This document shows positions 36,064 to 46,600 of a stretch of DNA of 64,000 nt, piece by piece. The notes beneath the pieces are model-generated. The model was not told where the DNA came from, ran no database searches, and was given only the letters and a program-made list of their open reading frames with translations. This DNA is from Marinobacterium rhizophilum (GTDB lineage: Bacteria; Pseudomonadota; Gammaproteobacteria; Pseudomonadales; Balneatricaceae): contig NZ_CP073347.1 in assembly GCF_024397915.1 (NCBI RefSeq), forward strand, positions 2,914,001-2,978,000, in the 5' to 3' direction. The position numbers and the translations under genes are program-made. The stretch's first letter is position 1, and each line of letters begins with the position of its first letter.

Positions 36064-37050
36064 TCAGCTGTCACTCCACAATTCGCTGCCCGCAAAGGCC
36101 TCGATCGTCAGCCAGGGTGCCCGCTGCACCAGCGCATCGAACACCGGGCCCTGCAATATCTGGCGGATGGCACCGGCAACCTGCTGCGGAATGGAGCCCA
36201 TCTCGCCTTCACGCGCCAACAGGTAAAGAGTACGGCTGTGGCGGCTGCGATCCAGTTCCAGCAAGCACACATCCTCGGTCAGATAGAGTGCCTGGGCCAG
36301 GCAGAGCGCACTGAATATCGCCCAGCCATGACCATCGTGAACGAAGTTCATCAGCGTATGGGTGTCATCGGTCTCGTAGCGCACATTCGCCTGCACCCCC
36401 ATGCGCCGCAGCACCACTTCGCTGTAGGCACCGATATGGGTGTGGCGGCCGTACTTGATCATCGGCAGCTCTCTGGCCAGGGATTCAACGGATACCGGCG
36501 CCGCCAGCCCGGCCAGATTCTGTGTCGACACGGCCAGCAGCATCGGATCGCGGAACAGCTCAAAGCGCTCCAGTCCGTCTACGCCGGTAAGCGGGTCATT
36601 GGACACCAGGATATCAATCTCACGCTCAAGAAAGGCCTGCATCAGCGGCGGCGTCAGGCCACTGCGTAACGTCATCTGCTCGATAAAGGGGCTCAACTGC
36701 GCGATCAGCTTGCTGCCGAATACCTCGGAGCAGGACGTAATCAGCCCAAGTCGACAATGCACCAAGCCCTGGTCGGCGGCGCCGCGCACCCGCGCGCTGA
36801 GCCGGCGCAGCTCCCCCAGAATGCCCTCGGCATTCTGCTTCAGCGCATTGCCGGCGGCGGTCAGGTGCAATGGTCGGCTGCGGCGTACCACCAGCGCGGT
36901 ACCCAGTTGATCTTCAAGCTGTTTCAGACACTGGGAGACCGCCGACTGGGTCACACCGAGACGACGGGCGGCATCCGTCAGCGAAGGCGATTCCGCAATG
37001 ATGACAAAGGTATGGAGCATATGGGTATCGAGCAGCCGGGAGTCGGACAT
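36064..37050 (-). CDS. LysR family transcriptional regulator
   Basis: A 328-residue regulator. The N-terminal helix-turn-helix is SLTDAARRLGVTQSAVSQCL followed by KQLEDQLG, and a periplasmic-binding-like effector domain follows. It is divergent from the flavin oxidoreductase gene with 164 bp between starts, the usual layout for a LysR protein controlling its neighbour. That gap contains a TTAGTT-rich stretch near 37065-37100 with repeated TTAGT/ACTAA elements that could be its operator. Confidence 0.93.
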   Translation of the reverse strand: MSDSRLLDTHMLHTFVIIAESPSLTDAARRLGVTQSAVSQCLKQLEDQLGTALVVRRSRPLHLTAAGNALKQNAEGILGELRRLSARVRGAADQGLVHCRLGLITSCSEVFGSKLIAQLSPFIEQMTLRSGLTPPLMQAFLEREIDILVSNDPLTGVDGLERFELFRDPMLLAVSTQNLAGLAAPVSVESLARELPMIKYGRHTHIGAYSEVVLRRMGVQANVRYETDDTHTLMNFVHDGHGWAIFSALCLAQALYLTEDVCLLELDRSRHSRTLYLLAREGEMGSIPQQVAGAIRQILQGPVFDALVQRAPWLTIEAFAGSELWSDS

Positions 37051-37214
37051 ACGGCACCTAATTATTAGTTCAGCTTATGAAGCGCATTATAGTTAGTACT
37101 AAAGAGCCTTTTATGTAGTTCTGCTAATAAAAATCCGAAATAATCGCCCCATCTCAAGATACCGGGCCGCATCTGCCGCCCACACGACAACGCGCTGGAA
37201 AACGAGTACAGAAC

Positions 37215-38522
37215 ATGATTCTTCCCCAATATGACGGCAATTGCGGCTGGTATGAAATGCTCGGGACAGTCACGGACTTCCCGCAGCTGACGCAGGATAT
37301 TCGTGTCGACGCCGCCGTCATTGGCGGGGGCTTTGTCGGCTGTGCCGCCGTGCGCCGCCTGGCGGAGAACCGCCCTGATGACAGTTTCGTACTGATCGAC
37401 GCGCTCAAAATCGGCCAGGGCGCCTCCGGGCGCAACTCGGGCTTTGTGATCGACCAGCCGCACAAGCGCGACCTGGAGCTCGGCGACCGGGAACTCAAGC
37501 GCAAGATGGTGCATTTGAACCGCACCGCCATCGAGTACCTGGAAACCCAGATCAGTAGCTACAACATTGACTGCCAGTGGTCCAGGGCCGGCAAATACCA
37601 GGGCGCGGTGGGCGCGCGGGGCGAGAAATTCCTCGACCACTACGAGCAGCTGCTGAAAAACTTCGGCGAGGCCTACGAGCGTCTCAGCCCGCAGAAAATG
37701 CAGGATGTCTTCGGCACCGATTACTACAGCGCCTGCATCTTTACGCCCGGTGGCACCCTGATGCAGCCCGCTGCGCTGATGCGTGGCCTGGCCGACAACA
37801 TGCCGGCCAACGTGCGCATTGCCGAGCACACCCCGGTGCTGGAGATCACCCGCACCAGCAATGGCTTTATACTCAACACCGACACGGCCCGCATCGAGTG
37901 CCGCCAGCTGATCCTGGGGACCAACATCTTTACCGCGGAGCTCGGTTTCCTGCGCGATCGCATTCTGCCGGTCATGACCTTTGCCAGCATGACACGCCCG
38001 CTGAGTGATGCTGAAATGAAACGCTACGGCGGCCAGCTCGACTGGGGCCTGACCCCGGCAGACCACGCCGGTACCACCCTGCGCATGACCCAGGATCGCC
38101 GGATCATCATCCGCAACTCCTACCGCTATGCCCACGACTACAACACGCCGCAGGACATGCTGCCCGGCATACGCCAGCGTCATCGCGAAGGCTTCGAAGC
38201 CCGCTACCCGGCACTCAAGGATGTACCCTTCGATTACACCTGGGGCGGCGCCAGCAGCCTGTCGGGTAACTTCGAGACCTACTTCGGCGAACTCGAAAGC
38301 GGCATCTTCGCCTCGGCCTGTGACCAGAGCGTCGGGGCTGCCCGCGGCACCATCTCCGGCATGATGCTGGCCGACATGGCCTCGGGCAAAAAAACCGACC
38401 TGCTGAGCAACATGCTCGAGGTCTCGGGCAACCCCTCGCGTCTGCCGCCCAAGCCGCTGCTGCATATCGGTGTGCCACTGCGCATGGCCATGGCACGCTT
38501 TGCCAGCCGCTCGGAGCTGTAA
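37215..38522 (+). CDS. FAD-dependent oxidoreductase (DAO / PuuB-like)
   Basis: A 435-residue amine or amino-acid oxidase of the DAO family: dinucleotide fold AAVIGGGFVGCAAVRRLA at about 33-50, then QGASGRNSGFV, as in gamma-glutamylputrescine oxidase-like and related enzymes that oxidise secondary or primary amines. There is no folate domain. It is followed by a cupin gene and is divergent from a LysR regulator, so it is probably one inducible amine-oxidation unit. The substrate cannot be predicted. Confidence 0.88.
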   Translation: MILPQYDGNCGWYEMLGTVTDFPQLTQDIRVDAAVIGGGFVGCAAVRRLAENRPDDSFVLIDALKIGQGASGRNSGFVIDQPHKRDLELGDRELKRKMVHLNRTAIEYLETQISSYNIDCQWSRAGKYQGAVGARGEKFLDHYEQLLKNFGEAYERLSPQKMQDVFGTDYYSACIFTPGGTLMQPAALMRGLADNMPANVRIAEHTPVLEITRTSNGFILNTDTARIECRQLILGTNIFTAELGFLRDRILPVMTFASMTRPLSDAEMKRYGGQLDWGLTPADHAGTTLRMTQDRRIIIRNSYRYAHDYNTPQDMLPGIRQRHREGFEARYPALKDVPFDYTWGGASSLSGNFETYFGELESGIFASACDQSVGAARGTISGMMLADMASGKKTDLLSNMLEVSGNPSRLPPKPLLHIGVPLRMAMARFASRSEL

Positions 38523-38613
38523 CCCCATCCTTAGCCAGCAACATCACCAGCGTTCGGCAGCGGTGCCGGACGCCTCCATTTCGCTTTGTACACGCTTAAC
38601 AGGTCTACCAAAC

Positions 38614-38964
38614 ATGTCCGCCAAACTGATTCACGCCTCCAGCCTTAACTTCCAGCACCGTGGTGGCCCGCCGGGCGCAGCCGCCGTTGCCCGCGCCGTC
38701 AGTACCGACATGAGCGCCACCATGGGTGCCGGTGTGGCCAAATTCGATGCCTGCTCCATCGCCTGGACCGTGCTCTATGACGAGGTCGTATATGTGGTGG
38801 ACGGCGTCTTTCGCCTCGTCACCAAGGATGGCGTACTGGAAGGCCAGGCCGGTGACATCATCTGGATACCCGAGGGCACCGAGCTGAAATACGAAGGCGA
38901 GCAGGCCACCATCTTCTACGCCGTCTACCCCGGCAACTGGAAGGCGCTCAACGGCCTGGAGTGA
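38614..38964 (+). CDS. Cupin-domain protein (EutQ-like)
   Basis: A 116-residue single cupin with TVLYDEVVYVVDGVFRLVTK and AGDIIWIPEGTELKYEGE, close in style to the EutQ cupin. EutQ-like proteins accompany ethanolamine and other amine catabolic genes. It lies 91 bp downstream of the flavin oxidoreductase gene and is probably co-transcribed with it. The ATG giving MSAKLIHASS is used because the upstream frame overlaps the previous gene. Confidence 0.82.
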   Translation: MSAKLIHASSLNFQHRGGPPGAAAVARAVSTDMSATMGAGVAKFDACSIAWTVLYDEVVYVVDGVFRLVTKDGVLEGQAGDIIWIPEGTELKYEGEQATIFYAVYPGNWKALNGLE

Positions 38965-39107
38965 TCCGGCGCCCCCGGTAGCAGAAGCCCGCCTGCCGGC
39001 GGGCCAGAATCCCCCTTGGCATCGTTGCGATTAGCGCTGCCTGGACGCCCTTTGCCTTTGCTATACTGGTCGCCCGGTTTCTTGACGAACAGTTAGTGAC
39101 CCAGCCC

Positions 39108-40148
39108 ATGACAAACCAGCAACGCCAGCGTACTTTCGACAGCCGCTTCAAGCGCAGTAATCAGGCCTACCTCAAGGACAGCGAGTCCAGCTGCACGCCC
39201 GCCATTCGTATCGGTTTCGTGTTGCGCGAACATTTCTCCATGATGGCCTTTACCGCCGCCGTGGATGCCATCGTCACCGCCAACCTGCTCAGCAGTACAC
39301 CGCTGTACAGCTTCAGCACCCTGAGCCTGGATGGCGCCGCCGTTCGCAGCGACCTGGGGATCGAGATTTCCGTGGGCGGCGCCCTGCAGCCACAGAGCGG
39401 GAATGACCTGGACATGCTGTTTGTCTGCGGCGGACTGCGCTGCAACCTCCAGCCCGACAAGACCTTGCAGGAGCAACTGCGCACAGCCGCCCTGCAGGGC
39501 CTGACCCTTGGCGGCCTCTGGAACGGCAGCTACCTGCTGGCCCAGGCCGGCCTGATGGACGGCTACGAATGTACCGTGCATCCCGAGAGCCGCGACGGTC
39601 TGCAGGAAACCTGCCCCCGGGTGACACTCTCAAGCCATCCCTATGTACTGGACCGCGAACGGGTCTCCTGCGCCGGGGCCAGCAGCGCCCTGAGCATGAT
39701 GCTGGCGATCATCGGGCAGCACTATGGCAACGAAGTGGTACGCGGTATCGAAGAAATTCTCAGCTGCGACAAGATTGGCGAAACCCCTGAACGCCCAATG
39801 CCCTGCACCGCCATCGATCCGACCCTGCCGGAACCGCTGCAGGCGGTGTTGCAACTGATGGAAGCCAATATCGAAGAACCCCTGGGCATGGAAGAACTGG
39901 CAGGGCTGGTCAACCTGTCGCGGCGCCAGATCGAGCGCCTGTTCCACCGCTATATCGACAGCACCCCATCCAAGTACTACCTGGAGCTGCGCATCACCCG
40001 CGCCCGGCGCCTGCTGCTGCAGACCAACGAAACCATTGCCGCCATTACCGTGGCCTGCGGCTTCGTCAGCACTACCCACTTCAGCCACTGCTACCGCGAC
40101 TACTTCGGCCAGTCACCCAGCCAGGCCCGCCAGAACCGCGGCCGCTGA
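39108..40148 (+). CDS. GlxA-type AraC family regulator (GbdR/SouR/CdhR-like)
   Basis: A 346-residue regulator with an N-terminal DJ-1/PfpI-like domain (about 30-200; GGLWNGSYLLAQAGLMDGYE) and a C-terminal AraC pair of helix-turn-helices (LAGLVNLSRRQIERLFHRY; FVSTTHFSHCYRDYFGQSP). This architecture is used by regulators of carnitine, glycine betaine and sarcosine catabolism in pseudomonads, which suits a locus 2 kb from the sarcosine oxidase operon. The true target could equally be the adjacent oxidoreductase-cupin pair. A GTG four codons upstream is an alternative start. Confidence 0.88.
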   Translation: MTNQQRQRTFDSRFKRSNQAYLKDSESSCTPAIRIGFVLREHFSMMAFTAAVDAIVTANLLSSTPLYSFSTLSLDGAAVRSDLGIEISVGGALQPQSGNDLDMLFVCGGLRCNLQPDKTLQEQLRTAALQGLTLGGLWNGSYLLAQAGLMDGYECTVHPESRDGLQETCPRVTLSSHPYVLDRERVSCAGASSALSMMLAIIGQHYGNEVVRGIEEILSCDKIGETPERPMPCTAIDPTLPEPLQAVLQLMEANIEEPLGMEELAGLVNLSRRQIERLFHRYIDSTPSKYYLELRITRARRLLLQTNETIAAITVACGFVSTTHFSHCYRDYFGQSPSQARQNRGR

Positions 40149-40219
40149 AAACAGGCTGACCGCCAGGGCATCCGCAGGCTGCTATAGTGAGTTACACCTC
40201 ACCCAGCCGGAACCTGACC

Positions 40220-40654
40220 ATGCCTGATACCCAGCCCGCCCATGGCCACTGCCTGTGTGGCAAGACCTCAATCCATGTGGGGCAGATGAGCCTCCATGCC
40301 GGCGCCTGCCATTGCAGCCAGTGCCGGCGCTGGAGCGGCGGCCCACTGCTGGCCACCGACTGCGGCACCGACGTGACCCTGGCAGGAACCGAGTTCATCG
40401 GCCTGTTCCGCTCATCCGACTGGGCCGAGCGCGGCTTTTGCACCGTCTGCGGCAGCCACCTGTTCTACCGTCTGACCGACACCCAACAATATTTCGTGCC
40501 CGTGGGCCTGTTTGGTGATGACCCGAAGCTGGTACTGGACCACCAGGTGTTTATAGACGAAAAGCCGGCCTTCTATGACTTCGCCAACCCGACGACGAAC
40601 CTGACCGGCGCCGAGGCCTTTGCGCAATTCGAGGCGCAGTCCAGCGCCCCCTGA
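40220..40654 (+). CDS. GFA (glutathione-dependent formaldehyde-activating) family protein
   Basis: A 144-residue zinc protein of the GFA/CENP-V family. The cysteine ligands are visible: CLC at 11-13, CHCSQC at 30-35 and CTVCG near 73-77. Only the founding member is linked to formaldehyde; most are uncharacterised. A role in formaldehyde handling would fit the demethylation pathways nearby but is speculative. The last about 160 coding bases are part of a 221-bp segment repeated in tandem immediately downstream. Confidence 0.85.
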   Translation: MPDTQPAHGHCLCGKTSIHVGQMSLHAGACHCSQCRRWSGGPLLATDCGTDVTLAGTEFIGLFRSSDWAERGFCTVCGSHLFYRLTDTQQYFVPVGLFGDDPKLVLDHQVFIDEKPAFYDFANPTTNLTGAEAFAQFEAQSSAP

Positions 40655-40933
40655 CAGGGTCATCGCGTCACTGACGCCACCTGCGCGGGCTACACCGCAC
40701 CACGCAGGTTTGTTTCGTGCCCGTGGGCCTGTTTGGTGATGACCCGAAGCTGGTACTGGATCACCAGGTGTTTATCGATGAAAAGCCGGCCTTCTATGAC
40801 TTCGCCAACCCGACGACGAACCTGACCGGCGCCGAGGCCTTTGCGCAGTTCGAGGCGCAGTCCAGCGCCCCCTGACAGGGTCATCGCACCACTGATGCCA
40901 CCTGCGCGGGCTACACCGCGCCACGCAGGTTTA
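40492..40933. repeat. 221-bp tandem duplication of the 3' end of the GFA gene
   Basis: Bases 40492-40712 and 40713-40933 are direct copies that I count as differing at about 8 positions. Both start TTTCGTGCC, and TTTCG stands again just after the second copy. Each unit holds the last about 54 codons of the GFA gene, its stop and the hairpin ACCTGCG/CGCAGGT (40679-40709; 40900-40930) that could be a terminator. The second copy has no start and is a gene fragment. Confidence 0.92.
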
Positions 40934-41021
40934 TTTCGCAGCAGCGGCATGTTTTGCTATTTTTAAGGTGTTCGCCTCTACTCGTACCGCGCCCGCGCGT
41001 TGTCACAAAGGGATTGCCGCC

Positions 41022-41900
41022 ATGCTTACCCGGCCCAAAGCCTGCACCACCTCGTCCCATGTTCTGCCTGTACGCTCCGGTCGCTGCGCGCTTGCAGCAA
41101 CAGCACTGTGCGCCAGTCTCGGTGCCGCTCTGCTACTGAGCCCGCCCACCTTTGCCGCAGAGCCCGCGGCCGACTTCATGACTGGTTTCAATGCTTACGA
41201 AAACGGCGACTACGCCCAGGCACTGGCGCACTTTACCCCCCTGGCCGAGCGGGGTGACTATGCCGCCCAGTACAACCTGGGGCTCATCTATTCAGAAGGT
41301 CTGGGTGTCCCCCGGGACCCGGTGACCGCCGCCCGCTGGTTTACCCCCGTGGCTGAACGGGGTAACAAACGGGCCCAGTTCATTCTGGGCGGCATGTATG
41401 AGCGCGGGGACGGCGTGGGGCAGAATCACGCGACGGCCACGCTACTGTATCTCCAGGCGGCCGAGCAGGAACACATGTACGCCCAGTACCACCTGGCAGG
41501 CAAATACTATGCCGGGCGCGGCATCCCGCAGAACCTGCCCGCGGCGGCAAAATGGTATCGCCGTGCAGCGGAGCTCGGGCACGTCAATGCGCAGTTCAAC
41601 CTGGGGCTGATGTATGAAAAAGGCCAGGGCCTGGCTCGCAGCGACCTTAACGCCATGCGCTGGTATCAGCTTGCCGCCAATCAGGGATTTGCCAGTGCCC
41701 AAACACACCTGGGGCTCATGTACCTCGAGGGTCGCGGTACACCTCAGGACTACATGCGCGCCTACCAGTGGCTCAGCATCGCCAAGTCCAACGGTGCCGG
41801 CCATCCGGCGCTGGAAATACTGGCCAGCAAACTCAGTCTTGACGAGATCGCCCAGGCCCAGGAACAGGCCAGCGCCTGGGAAGCAAAACAGGGTCGATAA
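41022..41900 (+). CDS. Sel1-repeat (tetratricopeptide-like) exported protein
   Basis: A 292-residue protein with an N-terminal signal peptide (hydrophobic core LAATALCASLGAALLLS, cleavage near TFAAEP) and about six Sel1-like repeats of 36 residues, for example AQYNLGLIYSEGLGVPRD, AQFNLGLMYEKGQGLARS and AQTHLGLMYLEGRGTPQD. Such proteins act as periplasmic scaffolds for protein contacts. AAGGGA lies eight bases before the ATG. It follows the duplicated segment and has no clear functional partner. Confidence 0.9.
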   Translation: MLTRPKACTTSSHVLPVRSGRCALAATALCASLGAALLLSPPTFAAEPAADFMTGFNAYENGDYAQALAHFTPLAERGDYAAQYNLGLIYSEGLGVPRDPVTAARWFTPVAERGNKRAQFILGGMYERGDGVGQNHATATLLYLQAAEQEHMYAQYHLAGKYYAGRGIPQNLPAAAKWYRRAAELGHVNAQFNLGLMYEKGQGLARSDLNAMRWYQLAANQGFASAQTHLGLMYLEGRGTPQDYMRAYQWLSIAKSNGAGHPALEILASKLSLDEIAQAQEQASAWEAKQGR

Positions 41901-42008
41901 GCGGTAAGGCGGGGAATTCACGAGGGCCCCAGACCTGACGATTTTGGGGGAGCTCTAAGAGCGGTGCCAGGCCCGGGGTGAGGGTTGTATCAGGTGCCGC
42001 TCGCGCGC

Positions 42009-42875
42009 CTAGTCGGCAAAGACCACGGTGCGCTGACCCAGCACAAAGACACGTTTTTCGATGTGATAGCGAATGGCCTTGAACAGCGTGACGCGTTCAA
42101 TATCCTGACCCTTTTCTACCAGATCCTCCGGATACTGGGCATGATCCACCGGCTGAATACCCTGGGTGATGATCGGCCCTTCATCCAGATCGTTGTTGAC
42201 GTAATGCGCCGTGGCACCCACCAGCTTGACGCCCTTGGCCCAGGCCTGGTGATAGGGTTTGGCACCCTTGAAGCCCGGCAGCAGGGAATGGTGGATGTTG
42301 ATGGCCCAGCCATCCAGCTTGCGGCACAGGTCCGGCGACAACACCTGCATGTAGCGCGCCAGTACCACCAGTTCGGTATCGTACTGCTGGATCAGCTTCC
42401 ATACCTGGGCTTCCTGCTCCGCCTTGGTATCCGGCGTAATGGGCAGGTGGTGGTACGGAATACCGTGCCACTGCGCCAGCGACTCGAGATCCGGGTGATT
42501 GGAGATAATCACCGGAATTTCGATGTTCAACTGTCCGGTACGAAAGCGGTACAGCAGGTCATTGAGGCAATGGTCATACTTGGACACCAGGATCGCCACC
42601 CGGGGCTTGTGCTCCGGCGTACGCAGCTGCCATTCCATGTCAAAACCCGCGGCCCGTTCAGCAAAGGCTGCATTGAAAGCCGCTTCACTGAAGTTGTCGT
42701 CCTGGGGACGGAACTCCACACGAATGCAGAAACGTTCCAGTTCGCGGTCGTCGAAGGACTGCATCTCCAGCACGTAGTTGCGGGTTTCGGCCATGAACCG
42801 GGTCACCACATCAACGGTACCCAGACGGCTCGGACAGTGCGCCGTGAAGATCCACGGTTTCAATATTGCTGTCAT
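42009..42875 (-). CDS. purU: Formyltetrahydrofolate deformylase, copy 2
   Basis: A 288-residue deformylase with ACT domain (start LKPWIFTAHCPSRLGTVDVV) and formyltransferase domain (INIHHSLLPGFKGAKPYHQA; GATAHYVNNDLDEGPI). It is the last gene of the glyA-soxBDAG-purU group, 107 bp after soxG. This is a known arrangement in pseudomonads where it removes C1 units produced by sarcosine oxidation. It differs clearly from the purU beside etfA. Confidence 0.96.
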   Translation of the reverse strand: MTAILKPWIFTAHCPSRLGTVDVVTRFMAETRNYVLEMQSFDDRELERFCIRVEFRPQDDNFSEAAFNAAFAERAAGFDMEWQLRTPEHKPRVAILVSKYDHCLNDLLYRFRTGQLNIEIPVIISNHPDLESLAQWHGIPYHHLPITPDTKAEQEAQVWKLIQQYDTELVVLARYMQVLSPDLCRKLDGWAINIHHSLLPGFKGAKPYHQAWAKGVKLVGATAHYVNNDLDEGPIITQGIQPVDHAQYPEDLVEKGQDIERVTLFKAIRYHIEKRVFVLGQRTVVFAD

Positions 42876-42944
42876 CTCAAGTCCTCGTTAGCCGCAGCCC
42901 GAGCAATGCGTCCGGACTGCGGTTTCCTCGGGTATCAGGCTTGC

Positions 42945-42980
42945 GCCTTTTCCCTTGCTCCTTGAACCTTTCCCCTTGCC
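42945..42980 (-). repeat. Short purine-rich repeat between soxG and purU
   Basis: On the minus strand this reads GGCAAGGGGAAAGG, then AAGGAGCAAGGGAAAAGG, directly after the soxG stop. It is made of the same blocks as the copies at 12229-12266, 49902-49939 and 59944-59999. Confidence 0.45.
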
Positions 42981-42982
42981 AC

Positions 42983-43675
42983 TCAGTCTTTAACGACCAG
43001 TCCGAACTCGGCGCAGGCATCCTGCAACCAGAGCCAGAGGTAATCGGCAAAACTGCGACGAATCACCAGCTCCCAGCTTTGCTCGCCGGTGCGACGGATC
43101 ACCGCCTGGCTCTTGGCGAAGACCGTGGTAACGACCTTGCCCACCGGGAAGTTACGGTCATGCACGTCGTAGGGTGTGGACTTCTTCAGCACAGCCCGCG
43201 CATCGGCACCGGAGAGTTCCAGCACGGTCTGGCCACCGCTGACATTGACGATGGCGATATGGCCGCTCATCGCTTCACGCAAGCGGTTTTCCAGCTCGAA
43301 TGCCTCCAGGCCCGGCAGAATCACCAGCCACTCGTCCGGTGCGATCCAGCGTACCGACAGCGTCCCGGCTTCGGCCGAGGTCAGCGGCTGGGTCGGCAGA
43401 TCAACCCCCAGTACAGCCCGGGCACCGGCCAGAAAGGCGGCGTTATCCTGGCTGCCGCGGATCACCAGGTGACCCAGCAGCTTGTGTTCCTGCAGCGTGA
43501 CGCCGCCAGTCTTGGGACCTTGCTTGGCAACCGTGGCGAGATCCGCATGGAACAGCGGCGACTCGGCACGGATGCTCGGAGCGGCCAGCTGGTCCATCAG
43601 GGCGACAGTTGCCACGCTTGAGGCAGAGGCGGACTCTGCGGCGGCCGGCTTGGTTGGTGCAATGATGTCAGACAT
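42983..43675 (-). CDS. soxG: Sarcosine oxidase, gamma subunit
   Basis: This 230-residue small subunit of heterotetrameric sarcosine oxidase is recognised by the alignment of LSVRWIAPDEWLVILPG and TPYDVHDRNFPVGKVVTTVF with the GcvT-like SoxG fold. It overlaps the end of soxA by 8 bp, which indicates translational coupling. The N-terminal 25 residues are alanine- and serine-rich and less conserved. It assembles with SoxA, SoxB and SoxD in the cytoplasm. Confidence 0.93.
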   Translation of the reverse strand: MSDIIAPTKPAAAESASASSVATVALMDQLAAPSIRAESPLFHADLATVAKQGPKTGGVTLQEHKLLGHLVIRGSQDNAAFLAGARAVLGVDLPTQPLTSAEAGTLSVRWIAPDEWLVILPGLEAFELENRLREAMSGHIAIVNVSGGQTVLELSGADARAVLKKSTPYDVHDRNFPVGKVVTTVFAKSQAVIRRTGEQSWELVIRRSFADYLWLWLQDACAEFGLVVKD

Positions 43676-46600
43676 TTTGACGCTCCCCCTTGGGATCCAG
43701 GAACACCGGGTTGCAGATTTCGGCTTCGATCACGCGGCCATCGGCCAGCGGGTAGTACACGGTTTCGCCCATGCGGTTGTGACCGTTGCGGACAAAGCCC
43801 ATGGCCACGGAATGACCGAGGTTGGCGCTGTAGTAGCTCGAGGTCACGTGGCCCAGCATGGTCATCGGGATCGGCTGCTTGGGGTCATTGACCGCCTGGG
43901 CGCCTTCGGGAATCACCACCTTGGGATCACGGGTTTTCAGGCCCACCAGCTGCTTGCGATCGGCACGCACGCAGTCCTCGCGCGCCATACCACGCTTGCC
44001 GATGTAGCTGAACGGCTTGGCGTTGGATACACACCAGCTCATGCCCAGGTCAATCGGGGTCACGGAACCGTCGGTATCCTGGCCGGCAATGATAAAGCCT
44101 TTCTCGGCACGCAGTACGTGCATGGTTTCGGTGCCGTAGGGCGTCAGGTTGTACTTGGCGCCGTGCTCGAACAGTTTTTCCCACACATGCAGACCGTAGT
44201 TGGCCTGGACGTTGATTTCGTAGGACAGCTCACCGGTGAAGGAAATGCGGAACACCCGTGCAGGCACGCCGGCCACATTGCCCTGACGCCAGTCCATGAA
44301 CTTGAAGGTATCACGGTCCAGGTCCAGATCGGTCAGCTCACCCAGCAGCTTGCGGGCATTGGGGCCGGAAATCGTCATGGTCGCCCAGTGATCGGTCACG
44401 CTGCTGAAGTAGACTTCAAGCTCGGGCCACTCGGTCTGATGGTACAGCTCCAGCCATTCCAGTACGCGCGCGGCGCCGCCGGAGGTGGTGGTCATCAGAA
44501 AGTGGTTCTCCGCCAGGCAGGAGGTGACACCGTCATCGAACACCATGCCGTCCTCGCCACACATCAGGCCGTAGCGGCACTTGCCCACCGCGAGCTTGGC
44601 CCAGGCGTTGGTGTAGACACGGGCCAGGAACTCACGTGCATCCTTGCCCTGGATATCGATCTTGCCCAGCGTCGAGGCATCGAGGATACCCACGCTTTCA
44701 CGGGTGGCCTTGCACTCGCGATCCAGCGCCTGCTGCATGGACTCGCCACCCTGGGGGAAGTACCAGGGGCGCTTCCACTGGCCCACGTCCTCGAACAGTG
44801 CACCGTTGGCGACATGCCACTTGTGCATGGCGCTGAAACGGTTGACGTCGAACAACGCGCCACAGTCACGCCCCGCCACGGCACCAAAGGTCACCGGGGT
44901 GTAGTTGGGACGGAAGATGGTGGTGCCGGTCTGGGGAATCGTCTGGTTCAGCGACTTGGCCGCCACGGCCATGCCGTTGATGTTACCCAGCTTGCCCTGG
45001 TCGGTACCAAAGCCCATGGCGGTGTAGCGCTTGACGTGCTCGATGGACTCAAAGCCCTCGCGCGTCGCCAGCTCGATACCCGCCGCGGTAACGTCGTTCT
45101 GGTAATCCACGAACTGTTTCGGCGCCCGCGAGGTCGGCTTGGTGTGCGGGATATGGAACAGCGCCATGGGTTTGCCTTCACGCACCTCTTCGGCCAGCGG
45201 CAGGGCAATGCCCTTGGCGGCATCGCCAAAGCCCGCGGCTTCACAGGCGGCTGCACCGGCCCGCGCGCCTTCTTCCAGTACCGCCTTGAGGCTGTAGGTA
45301 CCGTTAATACCACCGGCACAGTGCTGCTTCTGCACGGTCTTGCCGGGCACAAAGCCAATCACATCATCGCGCCATTCGGGGCGGCTGCCGGTATGGCAGG
45401 AGAGGTGGATAACCGGGCTCCAGCCACCGGAGCTGGCAACAGTATCGCAGCTCAGGCGCTCGGCCGAGCCTGTCAGCGCGTCGCCAGCCGCATTCAGCGG
45501 AGCGATGGAGACACCGCTTACGCGCTTGCTGCCCTGCACTTCAATGACGCCATGACCGGCAATGATCTTGATGCCGCGGGACTTGGCCGCTTCGATACGG
45601 TCGCCCTTGGGGTTCTGACGCGTATCGACAATGGCCACGACCTTGCGACCGGCATCGGCCCAGTCCAGCGCCGCCTGGTAAGCGTGGTCGTTGGTGGTCA
45701 TGAGCACCAGCTCTTTGCCCGGTACCACCGCGTAACGGTTGATGTAGGTAGACACGGCGGCGGCCTGCATGCAGCCCGGCACGTCGTTGTTGCCGAATAC
45801 CAGCGGACGCTCGTGGGCGCCGGTGGCCAGCACAACCTGGTTGGCACGCACGCGGTGCATGCGCTGACGCACCTGCCCTGCCGGCGCACTGTCACCCAGG
45901 TGATCGGTGCAACGCTCATGGATGGTGAGGAAGTTGTGGTCGTGGTAGCCGTTCACGGTGGAACGGGGCAGCAACAGCACCTCGGGGTGAGACTTCAGCT
46001 CTGCAACCACGGTGGCAACCCACTCGGCCGCCGGACGGCCATTGAGGGTTTCACGGGTATCCAGCAGGCAACCGCCAAACTCGCTCTGTTCGTCCGCCAG
46101 GATTACGCGGGCGCCGCTGCGCGCTGCAACCAGGGCCGCCGCCAGACCCGCAGGGCCGGCACCGACGATCACCAGGTCGCAATGGTGGTTTACCTTGTCG
46201 TACATATCCGGGTCACGCTCGGTGGACGAGCGCCCCAGGCCCGCGGCCTTGCGGATAAACTTCTCGTAGGTTTCCCACAGGGACTGCGGGTACATGAAGG
46301 TCTTGTAGTAGAAACCCGGCGGCATCATGCGCCCGCCAACCTTGCCGACATAGCTCATCAGGTCGAGGTCGGCATTGGGCCAGCCATTGGTCGCGCTGCA
46401 CACCAGGCCGTTGAACAGGCTCTGCTGGGTCGCACGCACGTTGGGCACCTGGGTCGCTTCGGTCGCACCGACCTGCAGCACCGCATTGGGCTCTTCGGCA
46501 CCGGCGGCGATGATGCCGCGCGGACGGCTGTACTTGAAGCTGCGTCCGACAATATCCACGCCATTGGCCAGCAGGGCCGAGGCGACGGTATCACCTTCAA

